A stretch of DNA of 64,000 nucleotides from positions 62,001 through 126,000 of the forward strand of contig NZ_JHXY01000007.1 in NCBI RefSeq assembly GCF_000621585.1, in the 5' to 3' direction. A model generated the notes under the pieces. That model had not been told where the DNA came from and made no database searches. It saw only the letters and a list, made by a program, of their open reading frames with translations. Of this stretch, positions 1 through 9,003 are shown one piece after another. A program made the translations under genes and the position numbers. Position 1 is the first letter of the stretch. Each line of letters opens with the position of its first letter. This DNA comes from [Eubacterium] cellulosolvens LD2006. Its GTDB lineage: Bacteria > Bacillota > Clostridia > Lachnospirales > Lachnospiraceae.

Positions 1-650
1 TTCTGGAGCTGAACCGCCAGTTTGAAGAGAACCTCCGCAAGCTTCGGATAATACTCATTGGTTACGGTGTTACTGGCAAGGAATGCGTGAATACCGAACT
101 CCTCTACGCCTTTCGCTTTCATCACGCGGAAGGCCTCAAAGAGCTGGTCTGTGGTCATTCCGTATTTGGAATCTCCCGGGTTATCCATGATTCCGTTGGA
201 GAGGGCGAACAATCCGCCCGGATTATATCTGCAGCTCATGCGCTTCGGAAGTTTTCCGAGCGTCTTCTCAACGATGTCAATGGCCGTGAAATCATCAAGG
301 TTGATGATGGCACCCATCTCCGCAGCCTTCTTGTACTCTTCCGGCGGCGTATCATTGGAAGAAAACATGATATGGTTTCCGTCAAAGCCCATGGCCTCCG
401 AGAGCATCAGCTCCGTCATGGAAGAACAGTCGCAGCCGCAGTCATATTCACCGAGGATTTTGATCAGACCCGGAGTAGGCGTCGCCTTTACGGCGAAGTA
501 CTCGCGAAAGCCGGGATTCCAGGCAAAAGCTTCTTTTACTGCGCGGGCGTTCTCACGAATCCCCTTCTCATCATAAATATGAAACGGGGTCGGTATCGTC
601 TTGATAATCTCTTCAATTTTCTCTTTGGTTACAAACGGTTTCTTTTCCAT
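1..650 (-). CDS. lysA: Diaminopimelate decarboxylase (5' part; 3' end outside window)
   Basis: Translation from the ATG at 650 gives a PLP-dependent type III-fold decarboxylase. This family makes L-lysine from meso-diaminopimelate in the cytoplasm. The N-terminus reads FHIYDEKG followed by FAVKATPTPG, whose Lys55 is the expected PLP-binding lysine, then a DCGCDCSS segment typical of LysA. About 216 codons are visible, roughly half of the usual 420. An AAAGGAACAG Shine-Dalgarno lies just upstream. It stands alone, downstream of a terminator. A carboxynorspermidine-type decarboxylase of the same fold is a less likely alternative. Confidence 0.85.
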   Translation of the reverse strand, partial: MEKKPFVTKEKIEEIIKTIPTPFHIYDEKGIRENARAVKEAFAWNPGFREYFAVKATPTPGLIKILGEYDCGCDCSSMTELMLSEAMGFDGNHIMFSSNDTPPEEYKKAAEMGAIINLDDFTAIDIVEKTLGKLPKRMSCRYNPGGLFALSNGIMDNPGDSKYGMTTDQLFEAFRVMKAKGVEEFGIHAFLASNTVTNEYYPKLAEVLFKLAVQLQ

Positions 651-774
651 ATCTGTTCCTTTCAGCCCGATTTAAAGGATTGTTCCGTATAAATCATGCA
701 TAGTAATAAAATATTGCGTATGTTTATGCAGGTACCAAACCGATACCTTTACTAATTTAACACACGAAAGCCGG

Positions 775-829
775 AAAAAAAATACAAATTCTCGCGATTT
801 TTGTATTTTTTCTTTCCGGCTTTCTTTTT
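775..829 (-). terminator. Intrinsic terminator after the rhomboid-like gene
   Basis: On the minus strand an AATACAAA/TTTGTATT stem is followed by a run of eight T. It is nested in a larger GAAAGCCGG/CCGGCTTTC stem (766-824) that has a T-run on the plus side, so the structure may act in both directions. It ends the gene at 836-1774. Confidence 0.7.
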
Positions 830-835
830 GCTTAC

Positions 836-1774
836 TTATTCAATATGTTTGTGTGTATAAAGATGATCCTGACAGTACTCGTAGTTTCCGTTGCACTTTG
901 TACAGAAGCGGAACTCCAGGTTCGGGTCATCGAGCTCTGTGCGTCCGCAGACCGCACAGCGGTGAATCGCAATCCTCGCACCCGGATTTCCGCCCGCAAA
1001 TGTCGTGCGGTCCACCTTCGGGCCTCTCGCCTGCGCCGGGTTCGCGCTCTTCCAGGGCCCGCGTCCGGTACCCGTCTGCCTTCTGTAATGATCCCTCACT
1101 CGCCTCTGCGACCTTGACAGGCGGAAGCTTCTCTTGCTGATAAAGAAAAAGAGAATAGTGCTTGCCAGCGAGCTGACAACCATCGTCAGAACACAAAGAC
1201 CGAGGATGGTGCTGTATCTCCAGTAGGTGAACACCTCATAGAAGAGATAGAACACATCGAGTACCGCAAACCACTTGATCCGGATCGGAATCAGAAACAT
1301 GAACAGCATCTGCTGTTCCGGGAAGGTCATCGCGAATCCGAGGAAAATCGACAGACTGACATAGTATGTCGAGAAAAAGATTCTGGACGCTCCCACGTCG
1401 ATCCCTGAGACAAAATACAGAACAAAGGCTCCCACAACAGTGAAGAACAGTCCCATAAAGATGTAGACATTGTACAGGAAGTCTCCCCAGGTGCGCTCCA
1501 GCACTGTTCCGAGCTGGTAGTACACGAACAGCATGATCAGTGTAAAAATATCAATTCCCGTCGGTGGAATCAGCCACCAGGAGACCAGTCTCCAGACCTG
1601 TCCCTGCAGGATCAGCGAAGGGCTCAGCGCAAGCCAGTCTCTCACATCGATCTTATTCGCGGCCCCGATCATATAGAGCAGGTAGCCGGCCACATAGGTA
1701 AGGATGATATATGCCGTCAGATGCGAGAGCGCATATCTGCCGAATTTCCGTTCCATCTTACTCAAAAAATTCAT
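836..1774 (-). CDS. Rhomboid-like polytopic membrane protein with C-terminal zinc ribbon
   Basis: A 312-residue protein, starting at the ATG at 1774 (TGGAGAA and AAAGGA upstream) rather than the further upstream ATG at 1810. About six hydrophobic segments cover residues 15-210. The stretch GQVWRLVSWWLIPP and the later FLIPIRIKWFAVL resemble rhomboid-fold proteins, but no GxSx catalytic serine motif is visible, so it looks like an inactive rhomboid-like protein. A basic linker leads to a C-terminal ribbon with CAVC and CTKC knuckles and a further Cys/His cluster, probably binding zinc. Function unknown; membrane location inferred. It faces divergently from aroC. Confidence 0.6.
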   Translation of the reverse strand: MNFLSKMERKFGRYALSHLTAYIILTYVAGYLLYMIGAANKIDVRDWLALSPSLILQGQVWRLVSWWLIPPTGIDIFTLIMLFVYYQLGTVLERTWGDFLYNVYIFMGLFFTVVGAFVLYFVSGIDVGASRIFFSTYYVSLSIFLGFAMTFPEQQMLFMFLIPIRIKWFAVLDVFYLFYEVFTYWRYSTILGLCVLTMVVSSLASTILFFFISKRSFRLSRSQRRVRDHYRRQTGTGRGPWKSANPAQARGPKVDRTTFAGGNPGARIAIHRCAVCGRTELDDPNLEFRFCTKCNGNYEYCQDHLYTHKHIE

Positions 1775-1859
1775 TTCTCCAGGATCCTTTCTTTCAAAAG
1801 TTGCATTCATTATAAATGCACGCTTCCTTCTTTGTCAACGTGAGTGGAAATGCCCGTGA

Positions 1860-1888
1860 TTGCAACCGTGTATTCTTTATGATAAATT
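1860..1888 (+). promoter_or_regulatory. Candidate promoter of aroC
   Basis: TTGCAA (1860-1865), a 17-base spacer and TAAATT (1883-1888), 68 bases before the aroC start. Match to sigma-A consensus is moderate. Confidence 0.4.
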
Positions 1889-1955
1889 TATAGTCATCAC
1901 AGTTTTTGGAAATAAAATGTTCGGATTTTTTATGTCCGACACGAAAGGAGCCATC

Positions 1956-3053
1956 ATGGCCGGATCTACATTTGGAACTATTTTTCGAATCACTACCTGG
2001 GGCGAATCCCACGGAAAAGGCATCGGTGTCGTCATCGACGGCTGCCCTGCGGGTCTTCCTCTGTCCGAGGCCGACATTCAGCCTTATCTCGACCGTCGCA
2101 AGCCCGGCCAGAGCCGGTTCACAACGAAGAGAAATGAATCGGATACCGCCGAAATCCTCTCCGGCGTCTTCGAGGGAAAGACGACGGGAACTCCCATCTC
2201 CATTCTGATCCGGAATGCCGATCAGCACTCCGGAGACTACAGCAATATCATGGACAAGTATCGCCCCGGCCATGCAGACTTCTGTTTTGACAGCAAATAC
2301 GGCTTCCGCGACTACCGTGGAGGCGGCCGCTCTTCCGGCCGCGAGACCATCGGCCGCGTGGCAGCCGGCGCCGTAGCCGCTGTTCTTCTCCGGGAGCTCG
2401 GCATCACGGTCACAGCCTACACCAGATCCATCGGACCGGTCAGCATCGAGACCTTCGACGCGGAGGAGATGCGCCGGAACAAACTCTACATGCCGGACGC
2501 CGCAGCCTGTGAGAAAGCCTCCGCCTACCTTGACTCCTGCATTGCAGAGCAGAATTCCTCCGGCGGAACGATCGAGTGCGTCGTATCCGGCATGCCGGCC
2601 GGCGCGGGCGATCCCGTCTTTGACAAACTCGACGCGAACCTCGCGAAGGCGATCATGTCCATCGGCTCCGTCAAAGGTTTTGAGATCGGCGACGGCTTCT
2701 CTGTCGCAGAATCTGTCGGCAGTGAGAACAACGATTCCTTCTCGATCGATGAAAACGGAAAAATCACAAAGCTCACGAACCACGCAGGCGGTATTCTCGG
2801 CGGAATCAGCGACGGCTCGGACATCATCCTTCGCTGTGCCTGCAAGCCGACGCCGTCCATCTCCCGTCCCCAGCAGACAGTCAACCGCGCCGGGGAACCT
2901 GTCGAGATGGTCATCAAGGGACGCCACGATCCGATCATCGTACCTCGCGCCGTTGTTGTCGTCGAGACCATGACAGCCATCGTACTCGCCGACGCTCTTC
3001 TGACCGGAATGTGCGCGCGGATGGACTCCGTCCGCAACGTGTGGGGACGGTAG
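1956..3053 (+). CDS. aroC: Chorismate synthase
   Basis: Converts 5-enolpyruvylshikimate-3-phosphate to chorismate using reduced FMN, the last common step of aromatic amino acid synthesis. The 365-residue product carries the family signatures GESHGKGIGVVIDG near the N-terminus, RPGHAD around residue 105, and GGRSSGRET around 125. The ATG at 1956 is chosen because AAAGGAG sits five bases upstream and the protein then begins MAGSTFGT as in homologues; the frame is open 32 codons further up without a site. It is the only protein gene on the plus strand and is monocistronic, ended by a clear terminator. Confidence 0.95.
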   Translation: MAGSTFGTIFRITTWGESHGKGIGVVIDGCPAGLPLSEADIQPYLDRRKPGQSRFTTKRNESDTAEILSGVFEGKTTGTPISILIRNADQHSGDYSNIMDKYRPGHADFCFDSKYGFRDYRGGGRSSGRETIGRVAAGAVAAVLLRELGITVTAYTRSIGPVSIETFDAEEMRRNKLYMPDAAACEKASAYLDSCIAEQNSSGGTIECVVSGMPAGAGDPVFDKLDANLAKAIMSIGSVKGFEIGDGFSVAESVGSENNDSFSIDENGKITKLTNHAGGILGGISDGSDIILRCACKPTPSISRPQQTVNRAGEPVEMVIKGRHDPIIVPRAVVVVETMTAIVLADALLTGMCARMDSVRNVWGR

Positions 3054-3097
3054 GCCGCGACGAGTGAGTGCGTATGACTAATTCCCAACCGAAGAAA

Positions 3098-3126
3098 AAC
3101 ACCGGATGTTTGTCCGGTGTTTTTTC
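3098..3126 (+). terminator. aroC terminator
   Basis: A nine-base perfect stem AACACCGGA/TCCGGTGTT with a six-base loop, followed by a T-run, 45 bases after the aroC stop. Confidence 0.85.
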
Positions 3127-3244
3127 ATGTCCGAGCGCATCTTTCGTCCGCTACGTACCACGAGAGAGCGAGAGAATGGGAGGAATCGAGGTACATTTTC
3201 AGGCTCTTTTCTCAACCCAGATTACTGAGGCTGTACTAGCCAGC

Positions 3245-3585
3245 CTGCGGATGGGGACAGAGTTATACAACGCGAACGATAGAAAGCGAGCAAAGTCAAC
3301 GCGAGCATAGCGCCGGTGCGGCGCTGAACGTCCGGGGGACGTTCGTTTAGCGCGGACCGGAGCGGAGCGTAGACGAGCATGTCTGAGGCGCTGAACGTCC
3401 GGGGGACGTTCGCTTAGCGCGGACCGAAGCGGAGCGTAGACCCGCTTTGCACAATACCCGAAGAGTATAATATACATTGCGGTCGAGTTTGTGAGGAGCA
3501 CCGGCAATAGGCGGCGGAGCGCTGGCAAAGGTCGCGACGTGTTCGCGTGTATACTCTGGCCACATCCGCACATGAAGTTTTTCCC
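3245..3585 (+). repeat. Long intergenic element, copy 1 (family 2)
   Basis: About 340 bases between aroC and the rplT terminator with no credible gene. The outer segments (3270-3320 and 3496-3550) match those of 43568-43610 and 43687-43745: GAACGATAG, GCGAGCATAG on the left, and AGGCGGCG, AGCGCTG, GACGTGTTCGCG on the right. The centre holds two hairpin units (see separate entry) not found in the other copy. High GC and purine-rich compared with flanks. Could be a non-autonomous mobile element or a structured RNA; no coding capacity is convincing on either strand. Confidence 0.6.
3321..3441 (+). repeat. Direct duplication of a 54-base hairpin unit
   Basis: Units at 3321-3374 and 3388-3441 are 52/54 identical, 13 bases apart. 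Each begins with the imperfect palindrome GCGCTGAACGTCC...GGACGTTC..TTAGCGC and ends GGAGCGTAGAC. Confidence 0.85.
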
Positions 3586-3586
3586 A

Positions 3587-3618
3587 CAAAAAAACACCGG
3601 ACATTACGTCCAGTGTTT
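3587..3618 (-). terminator. Terminator of infC-rpmI-rplT
   Basis: Minus-strand AACACTGGAC/GTCCGGTGTT stem (one mismatch) with an eight-base T-tract, 17 bases after the rplT stop. Confidence 0.85.
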
Positions 3619-3634
3619 TTTTATCTATCTCAGA

Positions 3635-3988
3635 TTACTGATTGTTCTTTGCAACCTCAGCGAGCTGTGTGAAGCCCTCTTTATCTGTTACAGCCATATC
3701 AGCGAGAACCTTACGGTTCAGATCTACGCCGGCCTTCTTAAGACCGTACATGAACTTGCTGTAGGAAAGACCGTTCAGTCTTGCAGCAGCGTTGATACGA
3801 GCGATCCAGAGCTGACGGAACTGACGTTTTCTCTGCTTACGACCAGCGTAAGAAGATGTCAGGGCACGCATTACGGACTGCTTAGCTACACGATACTGTT
3901 TGCTTCTGGCTCCTCTGTAACCTTTTGCAAGTTTTAATACTCTGTTATGTTTTTTCTTAGCGTTTAAGCCGCCTTTAATTCTTGCCAT
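3635..3988 (-). CDS. rplT: 50S ribosomal protein L20
   Basis: 117 residues, the usual length. Starts [10 protein letters not shown] and has the basic, Arg/Lys-rich helical N-terminus and the [16 protein letters not shown] segment diagnostic of L20. It binds 23S rRNA early in large-subunit assembly and, in Firmicutes, represses its own operon by binding the infC leader. Third gene of infC-rpmI-rplT, 36 bases after rpmI. Confidence 0.97.
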   Translation of the reverse strand: MARIKGGLNAKKKHNRVLKLAKGYRGARSKQYRVAKQSVMRALTSSYAGRKQRKRQFRQLWIARINAAARLNGLSYSKFMYGLKKAGVDLNRKVLADMAVTDKEGFTQLAEVAKNNQ

Positions 3989-4024
3989 TGTTATTTATCC
4001 TCCTTAACCAATTCGGTCTGCCGA

Positions 4025-4222
4025 TTATGCGTACGGCAGGCATCTCTTCATCTGACGATTGTTTGTCTGATCCAGTACAGTTGCCTTTCTCAGATTTCTC
4101 TTACGCTTTGTTGTCTTCTTGGTCAGGATGTGGCTCTTGTAAGCTTTATGTCTTACAATTTTTCCGGTACCTGTTGTTTTAAAACGTTTTGCAGCTGCGC
4201 TGCGTGTTTTCATCTTTGGCAT
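4025..4222 (-). CDS. rpmI: 50S ribosomal protein L35
   Basis: 65 residues beginning [20 protein letters not shown], the invariant L35 N-terminus, followed by a very basic chain ending KRCLPYA. Component of the large ribosomal subunit. Middle gene of the operon, 20 bases after infC, preceded by an AGGAGG site. Confidence 0.97.
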   Translation of the reverse strand: MPKMKTRSAAAKRFKTTGTGKIVRHKAYKSHILTKKTTKRKRNLRKATVLDQTNNRQMKRCLPYA

Positions 4223-4242
4223 TGTGATATCCTCCTTGTGCT

Positions 4243-4755
4243 TTACTTCCTTTTCTGTCCCAGCACGATACTCATATTACGTCCCTCGATCTTCGGCTGC
4301 TTCTCAACGATGCAGATATCCTCAAGGGCCTTTGCGAAGTCAAGCAGGATCGGACGGCTGGCTGTCATGTGCGCCATCTCACGTCCTCTGAAACGAATAG
4401 TAACCTTGACTTTGTCTCCCTTTGTAAGGAATTTTCTTGCCGCACCCACCTTGGTGTTAAGATCGTTTGTATCGATATTCGGTGACATACGAATTTCTTT
4501 GATGTCAACGGTGTGCTGTTTCTTGCGGGCTTCCTTTTCACGGCGAGCCTGCTCATAACGGTATTTACCATAATCGACAATCTTGCAAACCGGCGGTTTC
4601 GCCATCGGGGCCACTTTAACAAGATCAAGTCCTGCGTCCTGAGCTCTCTGGAAAGCCTCCTTTGAAGACATGACACCTAACTGTTCCCCGTTCTCGCCGA
4701 TCAGACGGATCTCGCGATCCCGAATCTGTTCATTGATCTGTGCTTCGTTACTAAT
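4243..4755 (-). CDS. infC: Translation initiation factor IF-3 with AUU start
   Basis: Binds the 30S subunit, prevents premature 50S joining and checks the start codon. The recognisable protein begins [20 protein letters not shown] and ends [12 protein letters not shown], giving 170 residues. No ATG or GTG fits; an AAGGAGG site lies eight bases before an ATT codon at 4755, matching the unusual AUU start known for infC that lets IF-3 autoregulate. The frame is open to 4851 but the upstream part lies in the leader and resembles nothing. First gene of infC-rpmI-rplT. Confidence 0.93.
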   Translation of the reverse strand: MSNEAQINEQIRDREIRLIGENGEQLGVMSSKEAFQRAQDAGLDLVKVAPMAKPPVCKIVDYGKYRYEQARREKEARKKQHTVDIKEIRMSPNIDTNDLNTKVGAARKFLTKGDKVKVTIRFRGREMAHMTASRPILLDFAKALEDICIVEKQPKIEGRNMSIVLGQKRK

Positions 4756-4928
4756 CTCTTTGCCCTCCTTGAAATGAGCGAGTACTGATTTAAGAAAGAA
4801 AAAAGTGAATGACCATAGATCATCCACTCCATACCTCAAGAGAAAGCTCACTGCTTTTTCTCACTGTATTAACCCGATGCACGCCTCCGTGGTCAGGTGA
4901 GAGTGGACACTCTTCTTTCTTTTCAACA
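4756..4928 (-). ncRNA. infC leader, probable L20-responsive ribosomal protein leader
   Basis: The roughly 170-base leader contains the minus-strand segment GTCCACTCTCACC, then GACCACGGAGGCGTGCATCG and GGGTTAATAC, a pattern I associate with Firmicutes L20 leaders that precede infC. The family binds L20 and causes premature termination or blocks translation. The assignment rests on remembered pattern and on position; a covariance-model scan was not possible. Confidence 0.65.
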
Positions 4929-4934
4929 TTTGTT

Positions 4935-4964
4935 ATACTACCATGAAGCCGCTACATAAGTCAA
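4935..4964 (-). promoter_or_regulatory. Promoter of infC operon
   Basis: Minus strand TTGACT (4959-4964), 18-base spacer, TAGTAT (4935-4940), placing transcription start near 4928. Confidence 0.6.
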
Positions 4965-4973
4965 CTGTTTTTC

Positions 4974-5105
4974 AAAAAAAAGAATGTCGTTCGAGACATT
5001 CTCGCGCCGAGCTTAGGATGCGAAGCATCTACTCGTCGCGCGAGTGCGCATCCCACGGAGCGTTTTGTGTTGGGAAATTCCGGAGGAGTTTCTTATAACA
5101 CAAAA
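4974..5105 (+). repeat. Terminator-associated mosaic repeat, copy R1 (type A, full)
   Basis: Reads: GAATGTCG/CGACATTC-type hairpin (4982-5001), then GCGCCGAGC, GGATGCGAAGCATCTACTC, GCGCGAGTGCGCATCCC, GGAGCGTTTTGTG, and a terminal imperfect inverted repeat GGGAAATTCCGGAGGAGTTTC. It abuts the T-tract of the SGNH gene terminator. Confidence 0.8.
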
Positions 5106-5137
5106 ATACCGGGACCGATATCTCTCCCCGGTATTTC
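5101..5137 (-). terminator. Terminator of SGNH-like gene
   Basis: Minus strand AAATACCGGG/CCCGGTATTT perfect ten-base stem followed by TTTTTGTG; the T-tract merges into repeat R1. Confidence 0.85.
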
Positions 5138-5156
5138 CGCATATGTTTTCTTTTCA

Positions 5157-6269
5157 TCAGCTGTTTTCTTTCCAGATATTTCCCTTGGAATCCTTCCAGC
5201 CGCTGCCATCCTGGGTGTAGATGTTTCCGCTCACATCCACATACTGACCGCTGGCGTTCTGGGAGATCTGGATCAGATTGCCGGATACGTCCGTCAGCGT
5301 GATCAGTTCAGAGCCGTCCGACATGCCCGGTGCAGCATTTGCCGCCGGATCCGCTGCCGCATCTGCAGCCGGCTGCTGTACCTCCGGTGCCGGTGAAGGC
5401 GTCGGTGTCACAGTGATCGACTCGAAGTATCCGAGTTCATTGCACTTATTAAACAGAGCCTGCGCAATCTGCTGATGTCCGGCATCATCAAAGGCCGGCT
5501 GATCCATACCAGCCGACGCCATGGAAAGGTAATGCTCCCCGAAGCGGCTGCTCATCGCCTCATCATATGCCGCTCTGTCTACATCCTCGTTAAACGGATA
5601 GACACCGAGGATGATGTAACGGTCCTGTCTGTTGTAGGTATTCAGAATCTGCTGATACTGCTCGGCAAGTTCAGCCGGCGAATTGTTCCATCCACCATAG
5701 AAACCCATACAGAGAACCGGAATAGAATCCTTGTCTGTTCTGTCCTTCATGACATCTGCCAGATCATCTCTGGTGACTGTCTCCACAGCCTCTGCCTCCA
5801 CGCCTGCGGATGCAGCGATGTTCTGATGGTTAGTGATATACTCTCCGACCACGTTCGGATCCACGCCTGCCAGCATCATCTGTGAGAGTGAGCCGGAATT
5901 TTCCCATGTATAATCCTCTACTTTGACGTCGGTCTTTCCGCTGTCCTGAACAAGCTTCTGGAACAGAGCCGGATATCCCTGTGCAGGATCCGATCCGTCC
6001 TCATCAAGCGTATCTCCTCTGAAGCTGAACGCCGCTGGGATCACGGTCGGCCCCGGCGTCGGCGCAACGGTCGGCGTCGGTGTTGCAACAGGTACTTCCA
6101 CTGATGTTGTACTGTATGCATCCACGCTCTCTGTTTCAGCCTCAGCTTCCGCTCTGTATTTCGCATTTTCTTTCTGACTACTGTAAATCTTCAAACCGAT
6201 AAAACCGATAGCTCCACCCATCATAAGCAGACAGATCGCGAAAAGGACTGTTTTCACTTTACTGCTCAT
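5157..6269 (-). CDS. Membrane-anchored SGNH/GDSL-hydrolase-like protein
   Basis: 370 residues with GGGAGG eight bases before the ATG. One membrane segment (about residues 7-27) with a short cytoplasmic N-terminus puts the rest outside. A Pro/Thr-rich linker (60-75) leads to a domain starting FRGDTLDEDG, a variant of the GDSL block I in which Thr replaces the nucleophilic Ser position; later GWNNSP and a C-terminal DDAGHQQ resemble blocks II/III and V (D-x-x-H). After another Pro-rich linker come two short SGN-like repeats ending DSKGNIWKENS. It may be an esterase acting on envelope glycans, but catalysis is uncertain. Monocistronic. Confidence 0.55.
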   Translation of the reverse strand: MSSKVKTVLFAICLLMMGGAIGFIGLKIYSSQKENAKYRAEAEAETESVDAYSTTSVEVPVATPTPTVAPTPGPTVIPAAFSFRGDTLDEDGSDPAQGYPALFQKLVQDSGKTDVKVEDYTWENSGSLSQMMLAGVDPNVVGEYITNHQNIAASAGVEAEAVETVTRDDLADVMKDRTDKDSIPVLCMGFYGGWNNSPAELAEQYQQILNTYNRQDRYIILGVYPFNEDVDRAAYDEAMSSRFGEHYLSMASAGMDQPAFDDAGHQQIAQALFNKCNELGYFESITVTPTPSPAPEVQQPAADAAADPAANAAPGMSDGSELITLTDVSGNLIQISQNASGQYVDVSGNIYTQDGSGWKDSKGNIWKENS

Positions 6270-6330
6270 CTTTATGTCCTCCCTTACTCATTTTTCTCTA
6301 TTCGCCGCATGTTCGCGCAATACGACAGCT

Positions 6331-8814
6331 TTATGATATCACATTTTCCCCGTTCCAGAAAGATTGAATCTGTTCTCCCGCATTCCGAAGCGTCATCTTC
6401 CGCGCGTCCGCCCACTCTCTGGGGAACTGTTCTCTGTATTCCCGGTAGGCAAAGCGCTCATCCAGAAGGGCAATCACTCCCCTGTCGCCGGTCGTCCGGA
6501 TCACCCTTCCCGCGGCCTGCAGCACCTTGTTCATCCCCGGAAAGCGGTAGGCGTAATCGAAGCCGTTCATGCCTTTTCTGTCATAGTAACTGCGAAGAAG
6601 TTCCCGTTCATCTCCAATCTGCGGAAGGCCGGTTCCGACCACGAGAACGCCGATCAGATAATCGCCTTTGAGATCTATTCCCTCGGAAAAAATCCCTCCG
6701 AGGACACAGAACCCGATCAGCGTCCCCTCTCTTTCTCTCTGAAAACGCTCCAGAAACTCTTCTCTGTCCCTCTCGTCCATCGCCGGAGTCTGAAGTAAAC
6801 ACTCTACCTTCGTACCCGGACCGCCGTCCTCCTCAAAGGGATTTTCCGGATCCGCAAAGTCGTTCAGATAGATATCTGCCACTTCTTCCATCATCTGATA
6901 GGACGGAAAGAACACGAGATAATTGCCCCGCTTTTTTTCTGTTACCAACTGAATGTAGGAGGCGATCCTGACAAACTCATCGTGCGTCCGCCTGGTATAG
7001 CGGCTGCTGACGTCCGTTCCGATGGCTAGAAATCTCCGGGAGACGTCAAAGGGCGAGTCGATATACACCGCATAGCTGTCCTCCTTCGACGTCAGCAGTT
7101 TTTCATAGTACCTCACCGGAAGCATCGTTGCGGAAAAGAAGACCGCTGTGCGCCCCTTGTTCAGACAGTCCTGAAGATTCGACGCGGGATTTACGCAGAA
7201 AAGTTTGACAAAAAAATCCCCGTCGCGCGCAAGCCGGTTGTAGATCAGATAGTTCTCGTCGTAAAGCTCTTCCACGTACCCGAAAGCCGAGACCGAAAAA
7301 TAGAAATCCAGGAGAAGTTTTCTCTCCTCCCTCTCGTCCATCTCGCCCATCACATCTTCCAGAATAGCCGTGAGCGAGAGAAGCTGCCCGGAAAAATCCC
7401 CGAGATTCGAAAGCTCACTGCAGCCGCTGCAGCTCTCCCGCCAGTTTTCCATCGTCTTGACGCAATTCTTCAGCGCGCGGTCGAGCCGTCCCGTCAGCCG
7501 GTAAAGATCCGCGTCTTTTTTCCGGTCCAGTTCTCTCCGGAACGCCCGGATCATTTTTCCCGTTCGAAGGAAATCACTCTCATAGAGACCGGCGCTGAAC
7601 ATCTCTCTTCCTCTCTCGACGAGATTGTGCGCCTCGTCAATGAGAAATACATAGTTGCCCTTCGGTGCGGTCTCTCCGAAAAACCTCTTTAGTCTGGCAT
7701 TCGGATCGAAGACGTAATTGTAATCACAGATCACCGCGTCCGCAAAATCCGCAAGATCGATCTGCATTTCATAAGGACAGACGTTCCATTTTTCCGCCTG
7801 CCGTTCCACCGCCTCTCTGCCGAAATCCTCCTGTGTCGTAATCATCTCATAGAGGGCGTCGTTGACTCTGTCGAAATGCCCCTTCGCCCGCGGGCACCGG
7901 TCCGGAACACATTCTGTCTCCTCACAGGCACAGATTTTCTCTTTTGCAGTGATCGTGAGTGCCTTGATCCTGAGACCGTGTCCCGCCAATGTCCGGAACG
8001 CCTCCTGCGCCACACTTCTCGTGATCGTTTTTGCCGTCAGATAAAAGATTTTGTCCGCTTTTTTCTCACCCAGCGCCCGCACCGACGGAAAGACCGTGGA
8101 CATCGTCTTTCCGATGCCGGTGGGCGCCTGCACAAAGAGCTGCTTCTCCCGGAGGATCGTGCGGTACACATCCACGACGAGCTCCCGCTGCCCTTTCCGG
8201 TAGGGAAAAGGAAATTCCAGTCCCTGCATCGACTGATTTCTCATCTGCTCCCAGTCGACGCGGAATTTCACCCATCTGCTGTATTCATCCAGAAGTTTTT
8301 CAAACCACTCCTTCAACTCAGAAATTGTGTGATCCGAGAAAAAACGGTGTTCCCTCTCCGTCTCCAGATTCACATAGGTCATGCAGACGTGAATTTCCTC
8401 CAGCTTCTGCTGCATTCCGAGAATACAGGCGTAACACTTCGCCTGCGCCAGATGAACGGGCACCGGCTCCTCGAATTTCTCCGGGTCGGCGTAGACACCC
8501 TTGATCTCCTCCACGACGGTTCCCTGCTTCTCTTTGTAACGGCCGTCCTCGTACACACCGTCGGCTCTTCCCTCGACCGTGAGCCGGAAATCCGCATAGC
8601 AGGCTGTATATTTCAGGGCCACCTCGGCCCGGTAGCCGGCGCCCCTTCCCTTCTGAATCTTCCGGTGAATCCGGCTTCCGGCCTGCATCGCCTCCCGGTC
8701 CGCCCAGCCGCCCCTGCTCTGGTTCAGGTCACCGCTGCGGAGAATGAACTCCACAAGGGAACGCACGGAGACTTTCACCTCCGGAAGATGCTCATGTTGA
8801 TTCTCTTTGTCCAT
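6331..8814 (-). CDS. Rad3/DinG-type DNA helicase with N-terminal PD-(D/E)XK nuclease-like domain
   Basis: 827 residues from the ATG at 8814, which has AAAGGAGG upstream; the open frame above it is only translated repeat R2. Residues 1-180 resemble a RecB/Cas4-like nuclease (GRADGVYE near 83, VEEIKG near 101-106). Walker A is APTGIGKTMS (230-239), four or five cysteines at about 295, 297, 302, 307 and 346 fit a 4Fe-4S cluster, and DEAH lies at 393-396; the C-terminal half has AAGRVIRT motif VI. The family unwinds DNA 5' to 3' and is linked to repair. A 61-base gap separates its stop from the SGNH gene upstream in coordinates, so co-transcription into that gene is possible. Confidence 0.8.
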   Translation of the reverse strand: MDKENQHEHLPEVKVSVRSLVEFILRSGDLNQSRGGWADREAMQAGSRIHRKIQKGRGAGYRAEVALKYTACYADFRLTVEGRADGVYEDGRYKEKQGTVVEEIKGVYADPEKFEEPVPVHLAQAKCYACILGMQQKLEEIHVCMTYVNLETEREHRFFSDHTISELKEWFEKLLDEYSRWVKFRVDWEQMRNQSMQGLEFPFPYRKGQRELVVDVYRTILREKQLFVQAPTGIGKTMSTVFPSVRALGEKKADKIFYLTAKTITRSVAQEAFRTLAGHGLRIKALTITAKEKICACEETECVPDRCPRAKGHFDRVNDALYEMITTQEDFGREAVERQAEKWNVCPYEMQIDLADFADAVICDYNYVFDPNARLKRFFGETAPKGNYVFLIDEAHNLVERGREMFSAGLYESDFLRTGKMIRAFRRELDRKKDADLYRLTGRLDRALKNCVKTMENWRESCSGCSELSNLGDFSGQLLSLTAILEDVMGEMDEREERKLLLDFYFSVSAFGYVEELYDENYLIYNRLARDGDFFVKLFCVNPASNLQDCLNKGRTAVFFSATMLPVRYYEKLLTSKEDSYAVYIDSPFDVSRRFLAIGTDVSSRYTRRTHDEFVRIASYIQLVTEKKRGNYLVFFPSYQMMEEVADIYLNDFADPENPFEEDGGPGTKVECLLQTPAMDERDREEFLERFQREREGTLIGFCVLGGIFSEGIDLKGDYLIGVLVVGTGLPQIGDERELLRSYYDRKGMNGFDYAYRFPGMNKVLQAAGRVIRTTGDRGVIALLDERFAYREYREQFPREWADARKMTLRNAGEQIQSFWNGENVIS

Positions 8815-8877
8815 TTTCCGCAACCTCCTTTCTACGCGAGCCCGGCATCCAGCGGCTCTCTTCTTATGTCCTGACAT

Positions 8878-9003
8878 AAAAAAGAATGTCGCTAGCGACA
8901 TTCTAGCGCCGAGCGCGGATGCAACGCATCTACATATCGCGCGAGTGCGCATCCTGCGGAGCGTTCTGGTATAGGGATTGCGGAGCAATTTCCTATAACA
9001 GAA
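8878..9003 (+). repeat. Mosaic repeat, copy R2 (type A, full)
   Basis: Perfect hairpin GAATGTCGCTAGCGACATTC (8884-8903), then the GGATGC...GCATC arm, GCGCGAGTGCGCATCC, GCGGAGCG and the tail palindrome ATAGGGATTGCGGAGCAATT. It is stacked directly on R3 rather than on a terminator. Confidence 0.8.

Noticed and set aside
1794-2927. Long minus-strand open frame opposite aroC
   Set aside because: Composition is typical of an antisense shadow of a GC-rich gene, no RBS and no recognisable motif; aroC on the plus strand is unambiguous.
3199-3597. Minus-strand frame through the family-2 element
   Set aside because: Its repeated peptide comes from the duplicated 54-base unit; no RBS and no resemblance to a protein.
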